Positions 44,300 to 53,879 of a stretch of 64,000 nt of DNA are shown in pieces (the stretch's first letter is position 1; the number at the start of each line of letters is the position of its first letter). The position numbers were made by a program, and so were the translations under genes. Source of the DNA: Pseudoalteromonas piscicida (GTDB lineage: Bacteria; Pseudomonadota; Gammaproteobacteria; Enterobacterales; Alteromonadaceae); contig NZ_CP011924.1 in the NCBI RefSeq assembly GCF_000238315.3, positions 1,962,501 to 2,026,500 of the forward strand, in the 5' to 3' direction. The notes under the pieces are model-generated. The model was not told the origin of the DNA, did no database searches, and worked only from the letters and a program-made list of their open reading frames with translations.

Positions 44300-45204
44300 T
44301 GCTTTACTACCACCCTATTTATAGCGAGCTAAATCTACCTGAAAAGCATCGCTTCCCTATCAGCAAGTATAAAAAATTATACCAACGAATAAACGCCAGT
44401 AAATTTGCTAAATTTATCAAAGAGCCCGAGCAAAAAATCACAGCTGATGCACTGCAACTTTGCCACGACAGTAATTACGTTGATGCCTTTCTAAACGGCA
44501 CGTTGAGCGAAAAAGCAATTAAGAAAATGGGCTTTCCTTGGAGTGAGCAACTCGTGCAGCGCACTTTGATTTCTCTAGGTGGCGGTTTAACAGCAGCACA
44601 GTCTGCGCTCGAATATGGATTTGGAGCAAACTTAAGCGGCGGCTATCATCACGCACATCGCGATTTTGGCAGCGGCTTTTGCATATTTAATGATTGGGCA
44701 GTGGTCGCAGCAACGCTCATTGCCCATCAACGGGTTGAGCGAGTGCTTATTTTTGATTGTGACGTGCATCAAGGCGATGGCACGGCAACGATCGTTGCAG
44801 ATAGAGACGATATCATTACCTGCTCCATCCACTGTGAAAGTAACTTTCCTCGCGTTAAACCGCAATCCGATTTGGACTTTGCCTTACCTGTGAATACACA
44901 GGACGCACAATATGTGGCAACCGTCCGCGAAGCCTTACAACTGGCGGTTCGATTATACCAGCCAGACATCATACTCTATAACGCCGGCGCAGATGTGTAT
45001 CAAGGTGATGAACTAGGACACTTTAGTGTTTCAAAGCAAGGCGTTAGGGCTCGAGATTCGATTGTTTTTGAGTATGCTCATCACCTCAATATTCCGTTAG
45101 CTTTTGCTCTTGGTGGGGGCTATCAGCGCGACGTTGATCGTCTTGTAGATATACATCAACAAACCTTTTTGGCTTTGTTCGATAACCCCGCTATTATGAT
45201 ATAA
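44299..45204 (+). CDS. Histone-deacetylase-fold hydrolase
   Basis: 301 residues, class II/bacterial HDAC-like. Start MLYYHPIYSELNLPEKHRFPISKY; SGGYHHAHRDFGSGFCIFNDWAVVA (catalytic His pair); RVLIFDCDVHQGDGTATI (zinc ligands D, H); NAGADVYQGDELG (third ligand D); LALGGGYQRD. It removes acyl groups from lysine or small amides (acetylpolyamine-type enzymes are relatives); substrate unknown. The ATG overlaps the priC TAA (TAATG), so translation is coupled. Confidence 0.92.
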   Translation: MLYYHPIYSELNLPEKHRFPISKYKKLYQRINASKFAKFIKEPEQKITADALQLCHDSNYVDAFLNGTLSEKAIKKMGFPWSEQLVQRTLISLGGGLTAAQSALEYGFGANLSGGYHHAHRDFGSGFCIFNDWAVVAATLIAHQRVERVLIFDCDVHQGDGTATIVADRDDIITCSIHCESNFPRVKPQSDLDFALPVNTQDAQYVATVREALQLAVRLYQPDIILYNAGADVYQGDELGHFSVSKQGVRARDSIVFEYAHHLNIPLAFALGGGYQRDVDRLVDIHQQTFLALFDNPAIMI

Positions 45205-45231
45205 ACTTAAAAGGAATGTGCAGGAGGCTGT

Positions 45232-45504
45232 ATGAAGTTACATGATGATATTCATAATTATTATGAAAAGCTGGTAGTCGAACATATCGTCCGTCGTAAG
45301 TTAGATAAAATCTATGATGAAGACGTAATGGCCGATTTTTGTTGTACTGTTTTGAACCAACTTCCATCGCGTTATATTCGCTACGATGTCGACATGGAGT
45401 TTTACCTGCCTCAGCCCGAGCGTGTAAAAATGGAACAAGCGGTAGAAAGTGCGATTGATTTTGCCATTTCACAAATCGCTAAAAAGGAACAATTTCAAGT
45501 ATGA
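45232..45504 (+). CDS. ComFB-like (late competence development) protein
   Basis: 90 residues, small and acidic. [60 protein letters not shown] fits the ComFB family, with a conserved DxxCxxLNxLPxRYxR block. In Bacillus comFB lies in a competence operon, and in cyanobacteria family members bind cyclic dinucleotides; the role in gammaproteobacteria is unknown. AGGAGG precedes the ATG, a strong ribosome site. The stop overlaps the ybaM start. Confidence 0.85.
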   Translation: MKLHDDIHNYYEKLVVEHIVRRKLDKIYDEDVMADFCCTVLNQLPSRYIRYDVDMEFYLPQPERVKMEQAVESAIDFAISQIAKKEQFQV

Positions 45505-45662
45505 GCACCCCTCTAGAACAAGCGCCAACTCATGTAAAACTTGCCGTCGACCTTATTATGTTGTTAGAAGAGCATGATCTTCCAGCAGAAGAAGTCATGG
45601 CTGCACTTGAAATTGTCAGATCTGACTTTCAAAAAAAGTTAAATAACCAACAAAAAACTTAA
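45501..45662 (+). CDS. ybaM: YbaM (DUF2496) small protein
   Basis: 53 residues: [20 protein letters not shown].. then [21 protein letters not shown], matching the size and pattern of E. coli YbaM (53 aa: ..[16 protein letters not shown]..). The ATG overlaps the comFB-like stop (ATGA). Function unknown; the linkage to priC is conserved. Confidence 0.88.
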   Translation: MSTPLEQAPTHVKLAVDLIMLLEEHDLPAEEVMAALEIVRSDFQKKLNNQQKT

Positions 45663-45762
45663 CATTAAATATACATTCAAGTCATACTTCTTTTTTAACC
45701 TTAGATTCTAATCGATAGCGGTTGTGCAAAACGGCACAACTGCATTTATTAAGGAAAGCAGT

Positions 45763-46557
45763 ATGACAACAACACAACTCCCTTTATTGTCCCTCGCAAT
45801 TGTTGCAGCGTGTACACAATACGCTTACGCCAATGACTTTGCGGCATTAGACGAAGCCCTACCAGCCCCCTACATTATCAATGGTACCGAACCTGTGTTC
45901 GATTTTGACGGTGATGGTTGCCTGCCTAGTGCAGGGATCAGTAGAACTGGTGTGCAAAATTCAGGGCTAAAAACATCGGGTCGCATCACTGGTGATTGCC
46001 GAGATAATCAATTTTTAAATACTTCTAATACTGTGCATCGCTACGCCTGTAAAACAACGACTAGCGGCGAGTATTGTGGACACTTCTATGCACTTTACTT
46101 CAAAAAAGACCAAGTGTTTGATTACTTTGGTGGTGGTCACCGCCATGACTGGGAGTATGCAGCGGTATGGACTCGAGATGGGATAGTTACACACGGTAGT
46201 TATAGCGCACATGGCGACTTATTCACTAAACCTGCTAATGAGCTACCATTCGAGAATGGCCATTTAAAAATTGTCTATCATAAAGACGGTATTTTGACCC
46301 ATGCACTGCGCTTCGCCAAATCAAACGAAATCGCTGAAAACAACTATTACCGCTTTGTCACACCCGCTATCATCAGTTGGTACAAAATGGCTGGAGATGG
46401 AATTTCGAACACGGAATTACGAGAAAAGCTCAATCAATATGACTATGGCTCCGCCACCTTGCCCGTTAAAGACAGTCGCTTCCTCAATAACCTTAATCGC
46501 TTTAAACCCAGTGACTACCCAGTGTACTCACAAAGTGATGTAGATAACGCTCAGTAA
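45763..46557 (+). CDS. Nep1-like protein (NPP1 family secreted toxin)
   Basis: 264 residues from the ATG preceded by AAGGAA; a GTG 13 codons upstream is unlikely because it would hide the signal peptide. Signal peptide at 1-24 (MTTTQLPLLSLAIVAACTQYAYA). The family's hallmark heptapeptide GHRHDWE is at 125-131, in FGGGHRHDWEYAAVW. Cysteines at ~53, 79, 96 and 105 can form disulfides. NLPs are pore-forming toxins binding plant sphingolipids, and the family also occurs in bacteria and fungi. For a marine bacterium the target could be algae, but this is a guess. Monocistronic, with a strong hairpin after it. Confidence 0.88.
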   Translation: MTTTQLPLLSLAIVAACTQYAYANDFAALDEALPAPYIINGTEPVFDFDGDGCLPSAGISRTGVQNSGLKTSGRITGDCRDNQFLNTSNTVHRYACKTTTSGEYCGHFYALYFKKDQVFDYFGGGHRHDWEYAAVWTRDGIVTHGSYSAHGDLFTKPANELPFENGHLKIVYHKDGILTHALRFAKSNEIAENNYYRFVTPAIISWYKMAGDGISNTELREKLNQYDYGSATLPVKDSRFLNNLNRFKPSDYPVYSQSDVDNAQ

Positions 46558-46569
46558 TTGCGAAGACAT

Positions 46570-46597
46570 ACTCACCTCACCCATCGGTGAGGTGAGT
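46570..46597 (+). terminator. Strong hairpin after the NLP gene
   Basis: ACTCACCTCACC-CATC-GGTGAGGTGAGT, a perfect 12-bp stem starting 13 bp after the stop. There is no T-run on either side, so termination would be inefficient unless assisted. Confidence 0.6.
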
Positions 46598-46620
46598 CGA
46601 TATGCTTATACCAATAGGTA

Positions 46621-47085
46621 TTAACCTGCGTCTTGCTTTTGCCTAAGCTGTCTTGCTCGCTCTAGCTTATATTGTGCAAAGAAAATACTATCCATTTCAC
46701 TTGTTTGCGGATCGATAAAATAAGCAACATCGCTTCGGTGTGGTTCAGGTGAAAAGTGTTTGCCGTCTTCCCAGTAGAGCACAGCGTGTTTTACTAATTC
46801 CCCCAGATAGGTGTGATCCCACGCATAGTGACAAAAGCCATGGTGCTCCCCCAAGTTAGGAGAGTATTTTTTTTCAATATGCGCCATTTGCCCAGTATTT
46901 TTGTAATCCGCAAATTGTTTAGCATCTTGCTCAGCAGATTGGGGATCGGTGAAATAGGCAATATCACGCCGAGGGGGTAAGGCTTGTGGCAATCCAAATT
47001 TGTCCGTTACGCCACTGCACTTTACGACGATCCACTGCACAAAATGTGCTCCGATAATATGGTCCCATTTTAACGCAACGTACAT
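46621..47085 (-). CDS. Hypothetical protein with a duplicated motif
   Basis: 154 residues, not recognised. It contains two tandem copies of a ~25-residue motif: RRDIAYFTDPQSAEQDAKQF and RSDVAYFIDPQTSEMDSIFF, each followed by AxYK. Before each copy is a Trp/His-rich part (DHIIGAHFVQWIVVKCSG; DHTYLGELVKHAVLYWEDGK). The repeat structure supports real coding. No signal peptide. Convergent with the NLP gene. Upstream, 47086-47370 is non-coding and holds the RND promoter. Confidence 0.65.
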   Translation of the reverse strand: MYVALKWDHIIGAHFVQWIVVKCSGVTDKFGLPQALPPRRDIAYFTDPQSAEQDAKQFADYKNTGQMAHIEKKYSPNLGEHHGFCHYAWDHTYLGELVKHAVLYWEDGKHFSPEPHRSDVAYFIDPQTSEMDSIFFAQYKLERARQLRQKQDAG

Positions 47086-47370
47086 ATAACCTCCTTATGA
47101 ACATCATTTATCAATTATTGCAAAGAGCTGATCATACTCGGCTAAGTTTAGCCACTTCTATTGATCTTACTAGTACAAGTTCAGTTGCCTTTAATTCAGA
47201 TCAAAAAGTTTTTCAAACTATAAAAAAGCGTTACAAGGTATTACAGAAATGCGCTTTGTCGCTTATTTTTGCCGATTTAGCGCTAACTTTAGCAAACGTG
47301 AATTTCACCTTACTGGCACTTTTTTTACATCCCACTACAATGCAGAAAAAGCAAGATTGGAATATACCAA

Positions 47371-50300
47371 ATGAACGTGACACGCGGTTCGCTAAAAAAT
47401 CCAGCGAGTGTAATTGTCATCTTGGTGTTGATTGTTTTATTTGGGCTGTTAAGTATATTTAAACTGCCCATTCAGTTGACGCCAGATATTGAGCAACCAC
47501 AGATCACGATTTTCTCGGGATGGCGCCAAGCCGCTCCAGAAGAAATAGAATCTGTAATCATCGAACCGCTAGAAAATGCGGTCAAAAACACACCCGGCGC
47601 ACTTGAAGTTAATACCAACATCAATCGTGGTAACGGCTCTATTACGCTAACATTTGCGGTGGGTGCAAATATGCAACAAGCAATGCTAGATGTGCTAACA
47701 AGCTTAAATCAGGCTCCGCCGTTGCCACTTGATGCGCTAGACCCAGTCGTATTCGCCGGCGGTAATAACGGTGAAGCTGCAGCCACTTTGCTGGTCACAC
47801 CTAAAGACTATCAATCAAATAGTCTCGACTTTGATATGGCGCAGTTTCAAAAGCAAATCGACGAGTTTATTGAACCAAGACTTGCACGTATTCCCGGCGT
47901 GGCACGTGTCGATCTCGCGAGTGAGCGGCCAAAAGAGCTGCGTATTACTTTCGACCCGCACAAAGCCGCCGCGCTTGGTATTAGTTTAGATCAAATCAGT
48001 AATGTACTTGCGAGCTCTCGCGATACCTCTGGAGGTCTTGCCAACGTTGGACGTCGTCAATATACCGTACGATTCACCGGCCAATACGACCTTTCCAGTA
48101 TGGCCCAAATGCGTGTCGGCTATTCAGGAGACAGGCCAATCTACTTAGGTGATATCGCAAGTGTGGAACGCACCTTCTCAGACCGTTTGGGCATGAGTGG
48201 CCGCAATGGTAAACCAGCCTACTATATTCGGATCTCACGGGCTAACGAGGCAAATACCGTTGCCTTACTTGATGAAATCAACCTTGCAATTGATGAATTA
48301 AACCAAGGGCCGCTGGCTGAGAACGGCTTATCGATTGAGCTCAGCTTTGATGCCTCCGTCCACATTCGTAATGCACTTTCTTTAGTAAAAAGTAATTTAG
48401 GCCTTGGGGTACTCTTATCTTGTTTAATCCTGTGGCTATTTTTTAGAGGCTTGAAAGCAACTTTGGTGATTGCAGCTACAATCCCCATTTCATTGATGGT
48501 CGCCTTTCTCGCACTGAATATCTTTGACCGTAGTCTGAATGTGATCTCGTTGGCGGGGTTGGCATTTGCAGTGGGCCTTGTACTAGACGCCGCTATCATA
48601 GTTCAAGAGAATATCTCACGCTTAAGAGCAGAAGGATTCGATAACAAAAAAGCCGCCTTAAAAGGCGCAGTACAAGTGACCGGAGCATTATTTGCTTCGA
48701 CAACCACCAGCGTCGCCATCTTTTTACCGATTCTCTTTATGGCGGGTACTGAGGGACAACTATTCTCCGATTTAGCACTGACACTCTCTATTGCCGTTAT
48801 TGCGTCAATGTTGTGTGCAATTACCCTTATTCCACTGGCAAACCATTTGTGGCCAGACTCTGAACTAAAACCAGATCCTTACCATCAATACTGGCAAAAA
48901 CTCACCAATTTCATCATGAAGTTAACCAATAATAGAGTAAAGCAACTTACTTGGATTGGCGTATTACTGGGTGGCTCGGTAGTTGCAACCTTGACCATGC
49001 TGCCAAAAACTGACTTTATGCCAAGAGCCCCCACCGACGGCTTTTTCTTTAACCTAGTGACACCACCTGGTGGCAATGTGCAGTTTATGGAAGAAGAACT
49101 ACTGCTGCGCGTGAAAAAGCGCTTAATGCCCTATTACCAAGGCGAAAAAGAGCCAGGTATTAAAGACTTTAATTTCTATGCGTTTGGTTCTAATGCTGGC
49201 GGTTTTATCTATTCAGCCGACCCTCAACGTGTTGAAGAACTGATGAAAGTAGCCAGAGAAGAAATCTTTGTTGACCTTCCCGATACACAAGTGTTTTTCT
49301 TTCGCGGCTCCATGATCCAAGTCGCCAATGGCGGCGATGGTCGCGATATTAATATTGACCTTACAGGTCCCAATATGGACGACTTAATCTCAGCTGCTCA
49401 AGTGGCTTTGCAGGCAGTACAAACGGCGCTACCAGAGGCAACTGCCAGACCTCAGCCACGATTGGATATGGCAGAGCCAGAGCTTAGATTAACGCCTAAC
49501 GATCGCAGGATCACCCAAGCGGGATTAACGCGTCGAGATGTATCTCAAGCGGTACAAGCTTATACCGGTGGATTATTCGTCAATGAGTATTTTGATGGTA
49601 ACGAGCGTATGAACGTTATTCTTCGTGGTATCCCTTGGCAAAGCCCTGAGGAACTAAAAGCCTTGCCTATCGTAACACCTCAGTCAGGAATTCAAACTCT
49701 CGGCGAGTTGGCAAATATAGAACGTACAGTTGGCCCGACGCAACTGCGGCGTGTGAACGGTCGCCGTACGGTCAGCATTGTTGTCACGCCTCCGGCTGAT
49801 ATGAGCCTGCAGCAAGTGCAAACCATCTTGAGTGAACAGGTAATGCCAAAAGTGCGCGCAAGCCTACCAGCCAGTGCGGGTGCTATTTTAGCGGGGAATG
49901 CGCAAAAGATGAATTCCGCAATGGAAGAAATGGCGTTGAATTTTGTCCTCGCGTTGTTCATTTTGTTTTTGTTGATGACCGCGCTGTTTAAGTCTGCCAA
50001 AGACAGCGCCTTGGTATTATTAGTGATGCCACTGGCTATCGCAGGTGGCGTGCTGGCTCTGTATATCTTAAACCTCTTTACCTTCCAGTCCTTGGATTTA
50101 CTGACCATGATAGGTTTTATCATCTTGCTTGGGCTGGTCGTTAATAATGCCATTTTGCTAGTGGATCAGACTCGCGTTGCGATGGCATCGGGCATGAACC
50201 GTGAAGCATCGGTCAGACAAGCGGTGTTACTAAGAGCAAGACCCGTTTACTTGAGTACCTTGACCAGCCTGTTTGGCATGCTGCCACTCATGCTCATGCC

Positions 50301-50481
50301 AGGCGTCGGCTCAGAAATCTACCGCGGCCTTGCGACCGTCATCGTCGGTGGCATGGCTATCAGTGCATTATTTACCTTAGTGTTGATGCCGAGTTTATTG
50401 CAACTTGGGCGGCAAACTCCGCCATCCGAAACAAACAAATCAACGGCCAAAGCCCCGCTCAGCCTAGTTGCCAATCAGTGA
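47371..50481 (+). CDS. RND-family efflux transporter permease
   Basis: 1036 residues, normal for HAE1/AcrB-type permeases. TM1 at ~10-28 (SVIVILVLIVLFGLLSIF), porter domain with GWRQAAPEEIESVIIEPLENAV, TM block from ~335 (NLGLGVLLSCLILWLFFRGLKATLVI), the proton-relay region FAVGLVLDAAIIVQENI with AspAla, and the C-terminal half LVVNNAILLVDQTR. Divergent from the well-known AcrB, closer to heavy/unknown-substrate RNDs. It overlaps the downstream fusion-protein frame. The permease precedes the adaptor, the reverse of the usual order, and no outer-membrane channel gene is adjacent, so a TolC-like partner elsewhere is implied. Confidence 0.93.
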   Translation: MNVTRGSLKNPASVIVILVLIVLFGLLSIFKLPIQLTPDIEQPQITIFSGWRQAAPEEIESVIIEPLENAVKNTPGALEVNTNINRGNGSITLTFAVGANMQQAMLDVLTSLNQAPPLPLDALDPVVFAGGNNGEAAATLLVTPKDYQSNSLDFDMAQFQKQIDEFIEPRLARIPGVARVDLASERPKELRITFDPHKAAALGISLDQISNVLASSRDTSGGLANVGRRQYTVRFTGQYDLSSMAQMRVGYSGDRPIYLGDIASVERTFSDRLGMSGRNGKPAYYIRISRANEANTVALLDEINLAIDELNQGPLAENGLSIELSFDASVHIRNALSLVKSNLGLGVLLSCLILWLFFRGLKATLVIAATIPISLMVAFLALNIFDRSLNVISLAGLAFAVGLVLDAAIIVQENISRLRAEGFDNKKAALKGAVQVTGALFASTTTSVAIFLPILFMAGTEGQLFSDLALTLSIAVIASMLCAITLIPLANHLWPDSELKPDPYHQYWQKLTNFIMKLTNNRVKQLTWIGVLLGGSVVATLTMLPKTDFMPRAPTDGFFFNLVTPPGGNVQFMEEELLLRVKKRLMPYYQGEKEPGIKDFNFYAFGSNAGGFIYSADPQRVEELMKVAREEIFVDLPDTQVFFFRGSMIQVANGGDGRDINIDLTGPNMDDLISAAQVALQAVQTALPEATARPQPRLDMAEPELRLTPNDRRITQAGLTRRDVSQAVQAYTGGLFVNEYFDGNERMNVILRGIPWQSPEELKALPIVTPQSGIQTLGELANIERTVGPTQLRRVNGRRTVSIVVTPPADMSLQQVQTILSEQVMPKVRASLPASAGAILAGNAQKMNSAMEEMALNFVLALFILFLLMTALFKSAKDSALVLLVMPLAIAGGVLALYILNLFTFQSLDLLTMIGFIILLGLVVNNAILLVDQTRVAMASGMNREASVRQAVLLRARPVYLSTLTSLFGMLPLMLMPGVGSEIYRGLATVIVGGMAISALFTLVLMPSLLQLGRQTPPSETNKSTAKAPLSLVANQ

Positions 50482-50495
50482 GTAGTGAGAACAGA

Positions 50496-51569
50496 ATGAA
50501 AAACCCAATAAAACAGACACTTCAGGCCCTAGCACTGTGTGCTGGGATCATTGCACCACAAGCCGTTGCCGTGGTGCCAGTCACCGTCGCTGAAGTGACA
50601 AAAGCCCCTCTCACGAGCGAAATTGAAGTTAGTGGCACACTGTATGGGAAAGACGATGTGACGCTGACCGCAGGGGTTAGTGGCCGTTTATTATACGTAG
50701 CAGAACCCGGTACCAGTGTCGCGAAAGACGAAATCTTAGTGCGGATGGACACGCTCCCGCTGGAACTCGATAAGGCCCGCCAAGCCGAATTATTAAATCG
50801 AGCCAAGATCAATTTACGCTTATATCAACAAGAATTGACTCGATTAAAAAAGCTCGCAAAAACCAGCAGTGCGGCAGAGAGCCAAGTCGATGAAATGCAA
50901 AATAAACATGACCTAGCGCTGTCAGATATCGCCTTAGCAGAAGTCGAACTTAAGGTTATTGACGATAAGTTGTCCCGCGCAACGGTCCGTGCTCCATTTG
51001 ATGGTGTTATCAGTGAACGTTTTAAACGCGCAGGGCGAGAAATAAATCGCGCCGATGAACTGCTCACCATATTAGATATCCATCATCTTGAGGTTCGCTT
51101 ATATGTGCCCGTTAAATACTTAAAGTTTTTGCAAAAAGGCATAGCGCTGCCAATCCGTTCTGGTGACTTATCGCAGCCAGATAATACGTCAGCAAAAGTC
51201 ACAGCGGTGATCCCCTCAACCGATCCGCGCTCACAAACCGTTGAAGTGCGTGCAGCACTGGCAGCAGATCAGACCCATAGGTGGGCAATTGGACAATTAG
51301 TTGATGTGGCAGTGCCGCTCACCAGCAAACAAGCCGTACTGCTGGTTGACCGTGATGCCTTGATATTACGCAAGCAAGGCACCCATATCGTCAAAATAGA
51401 TAAGCAAAATAAAGCCGAACAAATTCCTGTCACCGTCGGCAATGGCAAAGGCCAATGGGTTGAAATTACTCCCCGTACCAAAGATACCTTACATGCAGGT
51501 GATAAAGTCGCCGTTCGCGGCGCAGAGCGCCTACAAACCGGACAAGACGTAGAGGTGACAAACCCTTAA
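50496..51569 (+). CDS. RND efflux periplasmic adaptor (membrane fusion protein)
   Basis: 357 residues from the ATG MKNPIKQTLQALALCAGIIA; a GTG at 50478 overlapping the permease stop would add 6 residues. The signal peptide ends near AVAV. Lipoyl-type halves LTAGVSGRLLYVAEPGTSVAKDEILVRMD and ATVRAPFDGVISERFKRAGREINRADELLTI flank a helical hairpin (LDKARQAELLNRAKINLRLYQQELTRLKKLAKTSSAAESQVDE), followed by beta-barrel and membrane-proximal domains. It links the inner-membrane permease to an outer-membrane channel. Terminated by a possible hairpin at 51591. Confidence 0.9.
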   Translation: MKNPIKQTLQALALCAGIIAPQAVAVVPVTVAEVTKAPLTSEIEVSGTLYGKDDVTLTAGVSGRLLYVAEPGTSVAKDEILVRMDTLPLELDKARQAELLNRAKINLRLYQQELTRLKKLAKTSSAAESQVDEMQNKHDLALSDIALAEVELKVIDDKLSRATVRAPFDGVISERFKRAGREINRADELLTILDIHHLEVRLYVPVKYLKFLQKGIALPIRSGDLSQPDNTSAKVTAVIPSTDPRSQTVEVRAALAADQTHRWAIGQLVDVAVPLTSKQAVLLVDRDALILRKQGTHIVKIDKQNKAEQIPVTVGNGKGQWVEITPRTKDTLHAGDKVAVRGAERLQTGQDVEVTNP

Positions 51570-51590
51570 TAACAATCAGTTACTAGCCCA

Positions 51591-51624
51591 ATGAGCTCAC
51601 TCATGGACGAGCGGCTCATTTTTA
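51591..51624 (+). terminator. Possible terminator after the RND operon
   Basis: ATGAGC (51591-51596) pairs with GCTCAT (51614-51619), followed by TTTTT. The stem is short and the loop long, so the call is weak. Confidence 0.4.
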
Positions 51625-51654
51625 AAAGCATCACAGCTTCCGAAAGTAGTTGAA

Positions 51655-53688
51655 TTAATTTTTCACAGCTTTGCGCCTACCATTTTTTAGCTGCTTGGGT
51701 AAGGTCAACAAAAACTCCACCCCTTTATCATCTGAATATGCCTTAATACTGCCCTGAAGCACATGGCTCACACTGTTAAATACAATGGTTAAGCCAAGTC
51801 CTAATTGCGCCGCTAGATTTGTACTAAAAAAGGGATTAAACACTTGCTCTGTATTATGATCAGGCAGGCCTCGGCCATTATCTTTATAGCTTAGCTGCCA
51901 TGCATCATCGTATTCATTCACACGGATGGTAATTAGAGGTTGGTCTTCTACATGATTGTCGATAAATCCATGTTGCACTGAGTTGTGCATAAACTCCTTC
52001 AATACCTCAAGCAAGATATTGGGATAGGTTTGTACCTCAAGGCTATCGTTATCCAACATTAACTTAGCGTTTGGCGCTGTGCGGATCAGCATCTCACGAA
52101 TGTGCAAATTTAAAAAGTCTGATAATTCTATCGTTTTAAGTTCTGCACTACCAATTGAGGTATTAATTGCTTTAAACCGCTCGACTGTGGCATTGAGGCG
52201 ATTGGCACTACGGTCAACAATATCTGATGCCACTAAAGCATCTCCTATAAAGTGATTAAGTTGACTAGGCGACAGCGTTTTTTGTTCAAATTTGTCTTGA
52301 ACGTCGCGTAGCGAGCCATTAAGGGATGAGTTTGCGGTGATCACTAAACCTATTGGTGTATTGAGATGATGCGCCATCCCCGAAACCAATCCAGCTAGTG
52401 ACGACATTTTCTCCGCTTCAACGAGCATTTCTTGCGTGTTTGTTAACTCTTTTAATGTGGCCCGTAGCTTGCCATTTCGACGTCGAATTATTTGGATCAC
52501 TAAGATAGTTGATACGGCATAAATCAACATAAATATGATAATACTCAACAGCCACTTTTGTTGTGCGCTTGCCTCTGCAGCTTGAACCGCCTGCACTCGT
52601 TTAAGCGACTCTATTTCTAGCTCTTTTTCAACCATTTCAAGTTCGTAAGAAGCACGAGATAAGGTAATATTGCGCTGCTGAGCATAGATCTCTCGCTCCA
52701 CTTGGCTTAACTCCTGTGTTAAAGCCAGTGCGTGTTTGCTGTCCCCCTGAAGCTCGGCTATTTTCGCTAACACCGACAAAGCGCGTACCTGTTTATTTTT
52801 AGTGTTTGTTTGCTTCGCAGCTTCCAACACTTCTTCAGCCAGCTTTTTAGCTTCCGTGATATCTCCTTGTTTGATATCCAAGGTAATTAAATCGAGCTTA
52901 ACGTCATTGACTTCGCGAACATTACCAAGCCGTTGAAAAGTCATGATGGCTTTCCTGAAATAGGCCGATGCAGCACCCTGTTGACCTCTAGCAAGCGCGA
53001 CTTTTCCTCGAAACTGTGACGAATACGCTAGATGGTAGTCAGACTTGCTACTCTTTTGAATTTGCTGTGCTTTATCAATAAACTTTGTAGCATTATCGTA
53101 TTCACTTTTAGCTATGTAGACTTTAGCAATGTTGTTATAAAGCAATGATAATGACAGCTCATCTTTGTTTGAATTCAGAAAGTGCAGGTACTCGTTATAG
53201 TAATCTAACGCGACATCATATTGGCCGAGCAAAAAATAAACGTCAGCAATATTACTTTTTGTTTGGTATACCATGTCGTCGCCTCGTTGCTCCGCAACAA
53301 TCAATGCATCCTTGTACTGCACCAAAGCAAGCTCATACAGTCCTAGTTTAGAATAAACTCCCCCCGACAAATTATAGTAAGCATAAATCAGTGATTTATC
53401 TTGAGCGCCACTTATCAGTCGCTTGATTTCATTTATCGTGCGCATAGCAGCCGAAAATTGATTCAGCTCCATTTGAAACCAAGCTTTGTAATTCAGGATT
53501 TTGATTTTTTGATCTGCGCTCAAACGGCTAGTATTTAAGGCTTGTTCAGTGAGTTGAAGCGCAACTTTAGGGTCAACGGTATATTGCTCTCTAATTTGCA
53601 GCCGAAGAGACTCAAAATCCTCTTCATTCAGTTCTGCTTGAACGCAAAACGGACACAAAAGCAGCAGAAACACTGCAAACTTAAACAT
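51655..53688 (-). CDS. TPR-containing sensor histidine kinase
   Basis: 677 residues. Signal peptide (MFKFAVFLLLLCPFCVQA), periplasmic tetratricopeptide repeats at about 40-330 (for example KSLIYAYYNLSGGVYSKLGLYELALVQYKDAL, DMVYQTKSNIADVYFLLGQYDVALDYYNEYL), one membrane helix near 376-395 (WLLSIIIFMLIYAVSTILVIQII), a coiled linker, then a kinase: H-box LAGLVSGMAHHLNTPIG, N-box LKEFMHNSVQHGF, G-box YKDNGRGLP and GLGLTIVFNSV. No receiver domain or adjacent response regulator was seen, so it is an orphan kinase; the signal is unknown. It is followed by a gap of ~190 bp to ybgI. Confidence 0.9.
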   Translation of the reverse strand: MFKFAVFLLLLCPFCVQAELNEEDFESLRLQIREQYTVDPKVALQLTEQALNTSRLSADQKIKILNYKAWFQMELNQFSAAMRTINEIKRLISGAQDKSLIYAYYNLSGGVYSKLGLYELALVQYKDALIVAEQRGDDMVYQTKSNIADVYFLLGQYDVALDYYNEYLHFLNSNKDELSLSLLYNNIAKVYIAKSEYDNATKFIDKAQQIQKSSKSDYHLAYSSQFRGKVALARGQQGAASAYFRKAIMTFQRLGNVREVNDVKLDLITLDIKQGDITEAKKLAEEVLEAAKQTNTKNKQVRALSVLAKIAELQGDSKHALALTQELSQVEREIYAQQRNITLSRASYELEMVEKELEIESLKRVQAVQAAEASAQQKWLLSIIIFMLIYAVSTILVIQIIRRRNGKLRATLKELTNTQEMLVEAEKMSSLAGLVSGMAHHLNTPIGLVITANSSLNGSLRDVQDKFEQKTLSPSQLNHFIGDALVASDIVDRSANRLNATVERFKAINTSIGSAELKTIELSDFLNLHIREMLIRTAPNAKLMLDNDSLEVQTYPNILLEVLKEFMHNSVQHGFIDNHVEDQPLITIRVNEYDDAWQLSYKDNGRGLPDHNTEQVFNPFFSTNLAAQLGLGLTIVFNSVSHVLQGSIKAYSDDKGVEFLLTLPKQLKNGRRKAVKN

Positions 53689-53879
53689 GTATTTACCTTT
53701 ACTAATAATAAAGAACTACAAACATACAGTAATTCATTTTTATTTCGAATAAAAGAACAATCAGATCCGAGCTGTTTGTCTTTATTCCTTCATATTGCAT
53801 GTATCTATCGGTGTAATCTCCCTTTTTGATCTATCGTAAAACCAGTTAAACTAGCGCTATCTAAGAGTTAGGGGGTGTT

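Noticed and set aside
47097-47462. 121-codon frame before the RND permease
   Set aside because: Overlaps the clear permease start at 47371 in another frame, and shows no family or coding pattern.
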